Source: Scenedesmus sp. ARA3
Lineage: Eukaryota; Chlorophyta; Chlorophyceae; Sphaeropleales; Scenedesmaceae
NCBI GenBank assembly: GCA_004335835.1
Contig: RWJK01000512.1
Coordinates: forward strand, 1-26,971
DNA length: 26,971 bases
Reading direction: 5' to 3'
This document shows, in pieces, positions 1 through 10,900 of this stretch (position 1 is its first letter; the number at the start of each line of letters is the position of its first letter). Position numbers and translations under genes: made by a program. The notes under the pieces were generated by a model. That model worked only from the letters and a program-made list of their open reading frames with translations, was not told the DNA's origin and did not search any database.

Positions 1-248
1 AGCAATCCTGATGCCTCGCTTTCGCTCATAAGCTATCAGAATGCCCCAAGCGCAAAGATAAGGTGAAGGGGGAGGCGCAGGAATATATACTGCCCGCAAG
101 GCCGCTAAGCCTGATCTCTGCAACCTGAGGTCATGACAAGTGACCAGCTCTGGCCGCTGTATATATTGCAGCGCAGCTGTGGGATCCTTATCTTTGCGCT
201 TGGGGCATTCTGATAGCTTATGAGCGAAAGCGAGGCATCAGGATTGCT
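1..248. repeat. Foldback element with perfect 63-bp inverted arms (MITE-like or hairpin-RNA locus)
   Basis: Bases 1-63 are the exact reverse complement of 186-248. Inside, 75-90 and 159-174 pair imperfectly around the shared core aatatatac/gtatatatt, so most of the 248 bp can fold back on itself with a central loop at about 91-158. There is no coding capacity. Such structures are seen in miniature inverted-repeat elements and in precursors of algal small RNAs; the sequence alone does not tell which. The left arm starts at the first base of the window, so the true left end and any target-site duplication cannot be judged. Lack of any mismatch between the arms suggests a recent origin or ongoing homogenisation. 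Confidence 0.8.
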
Positions 249-2003
249 GATTGAAAACTATTTCCAACCCCCGTGTTGATTTCCTTCGGGGATTCAACAC
301 AATTTCTGAACGGCAGGCGGTGCAAGCCGGTACCCTGCCTTACATACTAAACAAAGAATGTATGGTGTGCGTGTTCGCTGTGTTCCTGGACCACAAGCAT
401 CACAGGACGCCCACCCGCCAAATGCCATCATCAAGAGCCTTGCAGCACAGGAGGCTCAGCTGATCCTGCCAAAGAAAAGGAAATGATAGATTTTGGTCAC
501 TCAGCTGGCTAGCCTGCATCACAAAGATGCCAGTCGCAGCTGCGAGGCACGCCTGTGATGATCTTTTGGGGACACAGCAGCAGGGGCCCAGTCTAATGGT
601 CACGACGGCGAAAGAGCTCCAAACAATACTATAGTGTTTTTTCATAGGCTTCTTGAGTGTGCTAGCTTGCGGTCACTGCAGATTGGCCAGACTTTTCGGA
701 CACAACAGCAGCAGCACAGCAAGTCTCACTCACAACAACTCCCTGCAGCGCAGGCGCAACGTGCAGTGCAAGGGTTGAGTAATGAGATAGCAGTTGTGAA
801 ACAAGTAACTTCCTGACGTCCAGGCTGAGGCATACGCTGCTCGTAGGCAGTGGCTGCTGCTGTTGGCAGGCAGTGATTGCATGCTGACCATGCCATTCTG
901 CTACTCTGTGCCAAGATGCTGATCGCAGCAAACGGAAGGCCATCTCGCCACCGTAAGGGGTTTGGACGAATTAGCATTGCTGTACAGCTACCAGACATAT
1001 TGAGCCCGCAGCGAGCACCACCAGAAGCAGCGCTCGCAGCATGCCAACACGCCGCACACTGTATGCACTGGCAGTGCTTAGCCTATGTCTGCCTGCTGTG
1101 ATAGCCGATAAGATGGTTGTAAAAGTTCCCCTGCTGGCAGTGCCATCATGTTTGAGCGTGATGCCGGCCACAATGGCTCAGCATCGGAACGCATGCACTG
1201 TGACAACTGTCTGCCCACCATGCATGCAGCCGTATGGCTTCAGACGCCACTACTTCTCATAGGAGCATGCACCATATGGTGCAAATGCATTTGCGCACAA
1301 ATGCAGTTGCGCACATTCTTGCTCCAAATGCATCTATACCCGTTGCACTGCCAATAACATCATGCTTCCGGCATGATCACCGCAGCTGTTGGCATTGATA
1401 GTGTCAGACTCCTGCTGCTTACTTCCAATAATGGCAGCAGTTAGGCTGTCAATCATGACCAGCAGCAATCAACAGCCTGTGCCTGACACGCAACCTGCAG
1501 CGATGGACCCATGAAACACACGCCTGCTGCGCTGCAGGCGGGTGCTCCAGATGATGACCTGCTGACTGTAAATGCCGGCTGATTGCTGGGACAGTCCATG
1601 GCTTAAGGCAAGCGAAGCATCTACACACCGTGCTTCTGCAGCACTGGTGCTTTGGTAAGAAGCTAAATCTAGGACGAGCTGTGCAGGCATGCTGTTTCAA
1701 TGCAGCACAACCCACAATGGAATCATGCCAAGAGTGAGGCAGATCAAGGCACCCTGTGCATGTGCAGCTGCATCTGCACCAGCAGCGCGGGCAACCGCCA
1801 CTGATGATGAGACAAGGCATACACCAAGACACACAGAAGAAACATGCAACGCTGCTGCATGTGTGCTGCGCACAAGTAGAACTTGTGGCCATGGAAATAT
1901 GTACAGAAGCACAGCATAAACAAAAGCGCAATGTAAGAACTGCTGCACCACACCGCGGCTGATAACCATGCGCCACATTATATGGTTTATTTGTCATGCT
2001 AAG
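249..2003. other. Gene-poor stretch downstream of the polymerase kappa gene
   Basis: No ORF here has family resemblance or a convincing exon chain. The longest frame (minus, 1449-1997, 182 codons) is rich in Cys, Ser and His in the manner of translated CTG/TGC-rich noncoding DNA. It starts seven bases beyond the polymerase stop, so it probably lies in the 3' untranslated region. I found no TTACA (minus-strand TGTAA) close behind the polymerase stop; the nearest noticed is near 338-343. The stretch also holds two abutting palindromes at 1269-1294 and two short overlapping frames around 1041 whose starts look like signal peptides. Confidence 0.5.
1269..1294. repeat. Two abutting 14-bp perfect palindromes
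   Basis: gcaccatatggtgc (1269-1282) and gcaaatgcatttgc (1281-1294) are each perfectly self-complementary and share the central gc. They could bind dimeric proteins or be chance; nothing nearby decides this. Confidence 0.6.
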
Positions 2004-2804
2004 CTATCTAGGGGGCAGCACCACCTGGCCCAAAGTAAGTTGCTTGCCACTAGCCCTGCTGCTGCTGTTGCCGCCGCGACTGCTGCTGCTGCGCCCCCGG
2101 CCCCGCCGGCCTGCCTGCTGACCACCAGGCTTGCTGTGGGCCGCTGCCGCTGCTGTGTTTGCCGCATCACCGCTCAACCAGCCGGGTGGAGGTGGAGTGC
2201 TGCTGCCTTTCGGTGTCCCGCACAGCTCGCACCGTAGCATGACCTGCTTATTGCCGCTGAATGTGCAAGCAAGGCAAGCCCATGTGCTGCTGCCGCTGCT
2301 GGTTCCTCTGCTACTGCTGCCGCCGCGTACGTGCTGCTGCCTGCTGCTTGAGGGAGCAGCTGCTGCAGCAGGGGTGCCAGCATGGCTGCCTGCTTCAACG
2401 CCAGGAGTATAAGCATGCCTGCTGTAAAGCTGCTGCTGCTGCTGCTGCTGCTGTTGAACCCCACCTGTGCTGTCAGGCATACTTGTAGGGAGTTTGTCAG
2501 GCTGCTGGTGTTGCCGCACCTGCTGGGGGTGCTGTCCCTGCAGAGGCCGCTGCTGCTGCTGCCACTGGTAGTCGTCAGTCGGCAGCTGTGAAGCTTTGCA
2601 CCACTGGCTAGGCGGCAGCGGCGGACCCCCTTGCTGCAGGTGCTCTTGCAGTTGTGCAGGCTGGCTAGCTGCAGGGTCGCCTGCGGCACCACACCTGCGC
2701 CCTAGCTGCTGCTGCTGCTGACAGCTCTCAATGAAGCTATCCTGCTGAGGGCAGTTGAGCCTGGTGCGCTTCACTGCAGGACTGCCCTGCGCACCCTGCA
2801 GCTG

Positions 2805-2900
<96 letters not shown>

Positions 2901-5900
2901 AATAGCATCCAATTGAGCAACCAGCTGATCTCCATGCGCGCATTCCTGCTGCCACTGCTGCCATTGCTGCTGCTGTTGCTCTGGAATTTCCTGCTGCCGT
3001 TCCAGCTGCTGCCCTGCTGCTGCAGCACCAGCCGCAGGACCCCTGGGTGCCGTGCCAGCAGCAGCAGCAGCAGCAGCAGCTGCACATGTGTGGACACCAT
3101 CGCCAGCACTCCAGGCAGCTGCAGCTGCTGCTACACCCCATGCTGCTGCGCCCTCATCATCGTCGCCAAACCCGGCATGGCTGCAGCCAACATCACTGCG
3201 GCCAATCCCTTCCTCATCCTCATCATCCTCATCCAGCAAATCCAGCACATCATATGACAGCGCCGCAGCTGCTGCTCGATGCTCCTCCATATGCTGAGCA
3301 TGCTGGCCAGACTCCTCCCCAGCTGCCGCACACTGACCTCCATCCTGCTGCTGCTGCTGCTGCTGCTGCCCTTCCTGCTGATCAGCGGCCTCACCCTGCT
3401 GCTGCTGCTGCCGCCTGCCCTGCAGGATCATGCGCTGCAATGCATTCAGCCTGCCGCCAGCTGCAGCAGCATCCAACGCATCACCCGTCGTCACCACCCG
3501 TCGCAACGCTGAGCCGCGCACCCCCATCAGCCGAATCTCACAAGGCAGCTCGGCCCGCAGCAGCTTCAGCACAGGCGGCAGCATCTGCTGCGGCATGTGC
3601 ACGTGGCCAGGCAGCGTGACGGCGCGCGTGCGCACCGCAAAGTCGGTGGTTTTGAGCTTCAGGGTGAGGGTTTTGGCGGCAATGCCCTCCGACTCCATGT
3701 CTGCTGCCAGGTGCTGCACCAGGGTCTCAGCCTGCAGGCCAGCAGCAGTGCAACGCAGGCACGCCAAAACCTGCCGTCAAACACACTCAAACAACAGCGC
3801 ACAAGTCATGGAACAACACCGTGCTGCTTGCCCGCTCGTTGCGCTGGGCTCCCCGCATGCAAAGCATCAACAGAGACTTTTTACGCTCCAAGTTTGACCA
3901 AACGCAACCCGCCTCACCATCTTCTCCATCTCTGCAGGGCTCGACATGTTGGCGAAGGTGCGCTCACAGCTGATGCCCTTGCGGCTCACACCACCACCAG
4001 CGCCAGCACCACCCTCATCCCCTCTGCTGCTGCCGTGCTGCGTGGCCCCCAGCCCCAGCCCTGCACTGAGGAAGAAGTGTGACGAGATGCTGCTGAAGAG
4101 TGCCGAGATGAGTGCGCGCTGCTGCAGCAGGTGGCCGCAGCTTGTGATGCCGAGCGCATTTAGGGTTTGCTCGCTGACCTTGCCAATACCTGGCACCTGC
4201 AGCAGTGCGTATACACATCTGGTGAGTATCAATCGAAACGAAACGCTGAACGTAGCATGCGTTACCAAGCACTGCGTGCTGGGCGTGTTGATATAAGGCA
4301 TGCTAACTGGCGGCAGGTATTCCACACCCCAGCACAAGTACTGCCAGCAGACACAGAAGCGCACAGCCCATATACACCACCACCAGCACCAGCAGCGCAT
4401 ACACATACAACAACGCACATTGAACATGTTACGTGCAGCGCTCACCTTGCGGATCGGCAGGTCCTGCACGAAGGCCATCACCGCCTCCCTGCTGCTGCCC
4501 ACCAGAGCCTGCCCGTTGGGCTTGTTCAGATCTGAGGCCACTTTTGCAAGCGTGGCATTAGGCGCCACGCCTACGCTGCAGGTCAGACGCGTGGCTGCCT
4601 CCACGCCAGCGCGCAGCGCGGCAGCAACCTGCAGGAGGCACCGTCACACAAGTTTGACCAGGGTTTGACCAGCACAGCGCTGCTTACTGTACTGCGCAAC
4701 CTTTCACAATTCAAGGCCTGGAAGAAGAGGGCCCGCTACATTCACTAACAGCATCTATCAACGTGCAGCTGGGCCTCCGTAAATCAGGTTCATGATGTCC
4801 CCACCTGCTCCCCAGTCATGCTGTGTGCCGCGCAGTAGTCTGTCACATCCAGGTAAGCCTCATCCAGGCTGCCCGCCACAAAGTGCGGGTCGTACAGCTT
4901 GAACACCTCGCGCGTTGCTGCGCTGGCCGCCTCATACTTGCGGAAGTCCGGTTTGACAAACACCAGCTGGTGGAGAAGGCAGATGTCGAGTGTGAGGAGT
5001 AGAGTGGTGCAAGGAGGGCGCATGATAGGGTGCGGGTGTGTGAGCTACACAGTAAGGCGCTCAGCCAGTCAGGACAAGCTGGGATGAGCTAGCACACCTA
5101 CTAGCAAGCATTCATGCACGTTGGGGTGACAAGCGCAGCTGACACCAGCAGACATGGCCTGGCTGTGCAGCACATGCAAATGCTGCAGGCAGTGAAAAAG
5201 TTTGGTTGCCGAAAGCGCAGGAACAATCCCATGACAGTAGCGCTTTTCAAGTGCACCATGCACCCACCTGCTGCCTGCTAGACAAGCTGCAGCCTCACCT
5301 GTGGGCACAGCTTGCGCGCAATGAAGCCTGGCATCGCTGATCGCACCCCAAACTTGCGCGCCTGCAGGAGGAGCGTGCGCGCCGCACAAACACAGCATGC
5401 CGTCAGCTGTGGTCGACTCCTGCACCCCTGCCACCTTCACCAGTTCATGCAACACTGTCCAAAGCCCAGCATAAAGCGGCCTACCTGCAAACCAGCAACT
5501 TTCTGTACAATATTGCTGTGCCACGAAAGCTTTCGGCCAAGCAACGCTGCATCATCTGCCTGTTTGTTTAGACAGAACACCAGTTTGTAGCAGCTGACTG
5601 CCCTGCTGCAGTGCCTGCGCAGTACCTCGTAGTTTGCGGTGGTGATCATTCCCATGCCGCCAACGGCCATGGGCTTGCTTGCCAAATCCGGCCGGTCAAG
5701 CTCCTCAACACTGCAGAAGCAGCGGGAGCAGAAGCAGCAGCAGCAGCAGCAGCAGGAGCAGCAGCAACAACAGCTGTAACTGCATGCCAGGAGAGGTAGC
5801 CTGAGCTCATTGGCGGCAAGTTTTGCGTCATGGCTGCTGCAGTAGCACTAGCAGCAGCAAGGCAGACAATCATGTAACTTACCAAACCAGGAGGGCAGCA

Positions 5901-6399
5901 GTGTGCAAACTGCAAAACTGCACTGCAGACACGCCACAGGCTTGCAGTTCTGCTGTCTGCAGTGGCTTAAATGCTAGAGGTACACGTAGTTTGTGTGCGT
6001 GTTCACAGTGTGCATGCACATGTGTGAGCATCTGCAATATCTGCACGCAACGCAGTTGCATGCAGCCGTGTGTATGTGTTGTATACAGGCGCACAGCTAC
6101 CTTGCATAGAATGCGTCCATGTCAGCATGCAGCCAGGTGCGGCTGAGGTCCCTGCCCGCCTCCAGCTGAGCCAGCTTGGCATCAGCAGCCCTGCAGGGGC
6201 AGGCGAGCAGCCGCATGATGAGGCATAGGGGCAGCAGCTCAGCTGCGGCCCACATGCGCAAATGCAGGTGACAGGCTGTTGCACGGAGGGCTTGCGGAAG
6301 CATGCACAAACAAGCATTTTGCACAGCATTCAGTGATTACTGCTCAAGAGAAACACCGTCGCTGCTGCTGCCACCGCAGCTGCAGCCGGCATCAGTTGT

Positions 6400-6446
<47 letters not shown>

Positions 6447-7339
6447 ACTTCTGGTGTGCTGCCAGCTCCGCTTGTGAAAGGCTTGCTGCCCTGGCCTTGA
6501 GCTGCGCAATCCGCACATCCACTTGAGCCTGCTTGCGCTGCTCATTCTTGAAGTGTGCTGAGTCCTGGCAACACACAGGGACGGAGGGTGGAAGCACAAC
6601 ATGCCGACGTCAGTGTGCTACACCAAGGCCAGCTAAACCATCACTATTACACTGCACAGGCTGTAGCATCACCTGTCATGCAGTCATCATACTAGGCTGC
6701 ACGGAACTTACCGCTTTAATCCCAAAGCCTGATCAAACCACTGTGACTCAGTCGGCTGCTGTCAACCTTGGCTAGAGCAACAGCACTGGCAGGGCCATGC
6801 AGCCAAACTGTAATGACAGCCCATCATAAGCTGACGAGGCGCATACCTTGCTCATCTCGTACACAATCCGCTTGACCTGCAGTTGCATTTGGACACACTG
6901 AACCGTGAGATGGTGCTAATGGGCTGCCTGACGTACAAAACCATCCATGCGCAACATGCGTGTGGGGAGCTGCAGACATAACCTGTGCGCCAGGCTACAG
7001 AGCTACATGCACATCGCTGCTGTTCGCTCACCTTCTCCTTGTCCACGTTTTGCATGCCTGTGCCGTGTTAGCAGCAGCAGAAGCAGCAAGTCAGCCTGTT
7101 GTGCATGCAGGGAAGCGGCTGTGGATGCAAGCAAGTTTCGCACCTGCTTTGGATGCAGTGAACACTGAGTTGTACTGCTGCCATGAGGGCTGCTGGCTCG
7201 CAGCAGCAGCTTTGGAAGGCTGAACAGCAACATGTGCATCCAGAGGACGCACATGCACAGCCTGAGCATCGGCATGACCAGGGGGTGCTTGCCCTGCAAG
7301 CCCTGCTGCTGCTGCTCCTGCTGCCTGGTCCTCAGCCAT
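2004..7339 (-). CDS. POLK: DNA polymerase kappa (Y-family translesion polymerase), 11 exons, 985 aa
   Basis: Error-prone nuclear polymerase that bypasses DNA lesions. Exons on the minus strand: 7339-7144, 7057-7032, 6876-6847, 6564-6449, 6190-6101, 5710-5626, 5361-5299, 4966-4805, 4628-4446, 4196-3918, 3731-2004; all junctions keep frame. The order of motifs matches eukaryotic Pol kappa: N-clasp AGMQNVDKEK (from about residue 65), RTWLHADMDAFYA with metal-binding D146, GSLDEAYLD with D237/E238, TCSVGVAPNATLAKVASD, LNKPNGQ, DLPIRKVPGIGKVSEQTL (helix-hairpin-helix), GISCERTF, and a little-finger domain ending near VRGSALRRV. From about residue 520 the protein is Gln/Ala-rich with an acidic patch and a 32-Gln run. 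A zinc finger follows (W894, C896, C899, N904, C911, C914), then an Arg/Ser-rich tail. The start is the first Met of the exon that carries the conserved YNSVFTASKAG; the first 50 residues are unconserved, so an alternative start is possible. UBZ fingers, usual in animals, are not seen. Confidence 0.93.
2409..3081. repeat. CAG/CTG low-complexity block in the last polymerase kappa exon
   Basis: The dominant tract is (CTG)28 on the plus strand at 2814-2897, with three ttg and one more ctg at 2802-2813. Read on the coding (minus) strand it gives 32 consecutive glutamines. Shorter (CTG)n near 2430-2454 also encodes Gln. The (CAG)n near 3057-3081 is in the opposite orientation relative to the gene and encodes alanines. 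The 28 uninterrupted CAG units make this the longest pure microsatellite in the window. Confidence 0.95.
5712..5776. repeat. CAG-rich microsatellite just before a polymerase kappa 3' splice site
   Basis: On the coding (minus) strand, (GCT)n mixed with TTC and TCC triplets leads directly into the acceptor ttctgcag in front of the exon 5710-5626. It occupies the position where a pyrimidine tract is expected. Confidence 0.8.
6402..6443. repeat. (CTG)14 microsatellite at a polymerase kappa 5' splice site
   Basis: Fourteen pure CTG units on the plus strand. On the coding (minus) strand the intron after exon 6564-6449 begins gtaag and runs straight into (CAG)14. Confidence 0.92.
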
Positions 7340-7956
7340 TAGTACTGAGCATGTCTAGGTCTCGACGACATACAGAAGTGAGAACCTCGATCAGTTTAAT
7401 AATCCGCGTACTGACTGCTTGCACGGTCAGAGCTGCATCCTCATGCTGCTCGGGAGGCCTTGTGAACACCTTGGAACAGCGGCGATGAGCGGCCCGCGGT
7501 TTGATGCCGGCTAACATTCTCATGAGACAAAACTGGACCTGCCATACTTAGCGGTTACTGATTGCACCCTGAAACGGGTATGTGTATGCTGCGTGAAGTG
7601 ACAAATTTCAAACCCCTTCAACGTCACACACCGAAGCAGTCTTGCCAAACTCCTTCAGAACATCGGTGGATGAGCCTGCTTGCCTATGAGATTGCACAGG
7701 CAGGCATGTTTAGCCACATCACCAGCAGACACACTGTACCAATGGGCCGCAGTGCGGCTCAGTTGCAGTGCCATGTGCCAAGTCCATGTCACACCAGTGG
7801 CAGCACCAACAACAGCATGCCAGCCACAACAGCACAATCTTTGGCTGCCACATGGTCACTGGATTCATGCACAGCTGGACTACATCTGCTCCAACAAATA
7901 CGGTTGCTGCAGCCGGCAGCCTCTACACATGCATAGCAACCTGTGTGATCTTGTTG
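7340..7956. promoter_or_regulatory. Intergenic: polymerase kappa 5' region and 3' end of the coiled-coil gene
   Basis: About 620 bp separate two tandem minus-strand genes. The stretch must contain the 3' untranslated region of the upstream coiled-coil gene and the promoter and leader of polymerase kappa. I saw no clear TATA box, no TTACA (minus-strand TGTAA) and no coding frame of note. Treating it as regulatory is inference from position only. Confidence 0.4.
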
Positions 7957-10900
7957 TCATTTGGCATCAGCTGCTGCCAGGGCACGCAGCAGCAGCTGCC
8001 GGCCAGGCGACAACTCAGCCAGCCTGCGCAGCTGCTCCCTTGCCAGCGCAGCATTCACACTGTTGCTTGCACTGCTGCCCCGACCACTGCTCCCATGGCC
8101 CCGCTTGCTGCCCCCTCCAGATCCAGCACCGCTGCTGCCAGCTGCCGCCAGCGCTGCTGCGCTGGTCCCAGCATTGCCTGCCGCAGCAACTAGCTCCTGC
8201 ATCAGCGCGCCCAAGCGATTGTTGGGGTAGCTGGCAAGAACAGTCTCCAGCAGCTGCCTGCTGCTGCTGCTCTCCTTGCCAGCCTTTGACCCCGTGCTGT
8301 GGCTGTTGTGCGCATTCACACCCGCCGCCCTGCTGCTCCTGCCATATCCCGCTGCCCCTGCGGACCTCTCCTCACGCCCAGGCGATAGTGTGCTGCAGCT
8401 GCTGATGTCTGACACAGCAGTCTCCCTGCTCTCTAGCGAGCTGCTACGCTGCAACACGTTCAGCACGTTCTTGCTGGGGCTCCTGTGCTGCAGGTTGTAG
8501 CAGTCAGCGCTGCCATGACCGGCTGCAGCAGCTGCTGCCCTGCGCTGCCTGCGGCGCCTAGCGCACTCTGCTGCAGCAGCAGCTTGCGCTGCAGCCAACT
8601 CTTCGCTTGCAGCTGAACTGAGGTCATCCCTGTCTGCCAAGCTGCTACTGCCTGTCACCACACTTGAGCTGTCATCCTCGCCATCACTTGCCCCATCTGC
8701 TGCTGCTGCTGCTATCCTGTGGTAGCTGTTGGCCGCCAGTCTAGCATACGGAGAACCTCCAGCTCCCTTGCTGTTCTTGCTGCGAGGGCTGCTGTGCTGC
8801 TGCAAGTGATGATGCTGTGGTGAGCGCCCTGCATCGAGTGCTCCAGCTGCTGTTGCCTTGTGACTGTGGTGTACAGTGTTGGCCGGAGGGCCCTGATCCA
8901 GCAGCTGCGTCCTCAGTGCCCCATTCTCAAGGCTCAGCTGCTCCGTCCTGTTCAGCAGGTACCTCAAAGCGTCATGCAGCTCCTCACTTGCTCCACCCGC
9001 GGCTGCTGATCCAGGGCTAGCAGCAGCAGCGCCGCCAGCGGCATCAGCCAAGCTGCTGCTGTGGCGCAAAGGTGTGCGGTTGCTGGGGCTGTGCATGCTG
9101 TGCTGGCCATGGTTCCTAGCCGGGCTGTTGCTGCTGCTGCTGGCGTGGCGCCTGGGCATGTGACTGCCGGATGAATCAGGCCTGAAGCACAGCAAAGTTG
9201 GAACGCACGTCAAGCATACTCGTGAGAATACTGCTCTTATAAAAGGCAGCAACAAGAGATGAACATCCCGTGACTGGAACATCATACACAGCGCCACCTG
9301 CAAGCAAAAAGCACCTGTGAAGCTGCAGCGTCCTTTGCAGGTGCAGTGCCACGCCAATGCTCACCTGCGCAGGGCGCCATCAGTACCGGCATTCAAGCTC
9401 TCAACAGCGCTGCTCTGCTGCCCCTGCCAGTTCAGCTGCCGCCTGCTGCTGTGTAGCTGCTGCTGCAGCTTGTCCACATCACTTTGAAGCTCCGACACCA
9501 ACCCTGCCAGCCCGCCGCTTCCCCGCTGCGATGTCAGCCTCTCGCCCTGCCTGTTGCTGCCATGGCAGCACCGCTCCAATGCCCTGTGGGCAGGTGAAGC
9601 AGCCGGGCTGCCACTGTACAGTGCACCCAGTCCACCATTGCCATCATCTGCATTGGGTGGTTCATGGCGTCCAGCGCCTGGGCTGCCTGCTGCTAATGCT
9701 GCTGCTGGGGTGTTGAAGGGCACTGTGTACGTTGTGTGCCCGCCACCAATGTCACCCATGCTGCAGGTGGCTTGGCCAAAGCCCTGAGGCCCTGGATATG
9801 CTGTCGCAGCAGACATGGGGCTGTCAGGTGCCACACTGTAGCTTGCATGCTGCTGCTGCTGCAGCATGACCTGTGCCAGCGCTGCAAGCGATGCATTGGC
9901 AGGCTGTGTTGCAGGCACAGCGCCTGCGGCAGCTGCTGCCGTTGCTGCTGGCGCTGATAGCAGTGGCAGCAGTGTGCTGCGTATGAGTGATAGCTCTTCT
10001 GCAAGTGAGCGTGAGCGCTCCTGTGCAACTTGCAGCTCAGCCTGAGTTCGCAGCCGGTCAGCCTGCAGGGCAGAAACATGCAGCAGCTGGGGGCCGCCTG
10101 CTAAGGACCTGCAACTGTCCATGGTGGTGTAAGCAGCGTGGCCAACGAAACAAAGCAGGTGAGGAGCAACACAGGCATGCATGCTATGCCACAGCCAGGC
10201 AGCATTCCCCTGCAGCAGCCAGCAAGCTCTCTCCCACCAGCACGTACCTCCAGTGACTTTGCCAGCTCTGCTGCCAGCTGGGGTGTGGATGAGTTAGCCT
10301 GCTCAATGACAGCGTCAACCAGTCTGCCCCGCTCTTCAACCAGCTGCGACATCAGCTTTGTTGAGCGCGTCTCAGCAGCTGCAGCAGACGCAATGCATCG
10401 CAGAAGCAAGCACGGAATGTGGGCTGTGCAGACAATTTGATTGTGCCAATGGCCTGCCTGGGTTTTGTGCTTGTTCATGCAGCACATTGGGACGCAAGCA
10501 GAACAGCGAGCAAATCATCGCCACAAATGATTGGCGGTGACATGAACCAGCCCACAATGCATTGCTTGCATGTTCTCCAGCCGCCCTGTCCATCAGCCTG
10601 CTCACCTGCGCAGCGCTTCTCCAGCTCCACAACTGCCTCAGTGAGCTTCGCCTGGAAGATGTTCAGCTGTGCCTGCGCACCAGCCTGTGCAGTGACCTCG
10701 TGCTGCAGTGCAGCCTCCAGCACACCTTTCTCGGTCTACAGCAGCCCCGGGTGGCAGCAGGACAAAAGCAGGATGCATCAGCAGGCAGTGGCATGCCAGG
10801 CACTGTCAGACATGCAGCATGTTGGTGCACGCAGCTGCAATGAGCTTGCATCAGTGCTCAAGGGCAGCCACTGTGTTAGCAGCTGTCAACGCCACGTGCA

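Noticed and set aside
1449..1997. Minus-strand 182-codon Cys-rich ORF just after polymerase kappa
   Set aside because: Composition is that of translated TGC-rich noncoding DNA. It has no family resemblance and most likely lies in the 3' untranslated region.
2805..3257. Plus-strand ORF with a long polyleucine run
   Set aside because: It is the antisense reading of the CAG tract in the polymerase kappa exon and has no other coding feature.
3047..3619. Plus-strand 190-codon Gln/Ala/His/Pro-rich ORF
   Set aside because: Shadow of the polymerase kappa low-complexity exon on the opposite strand.
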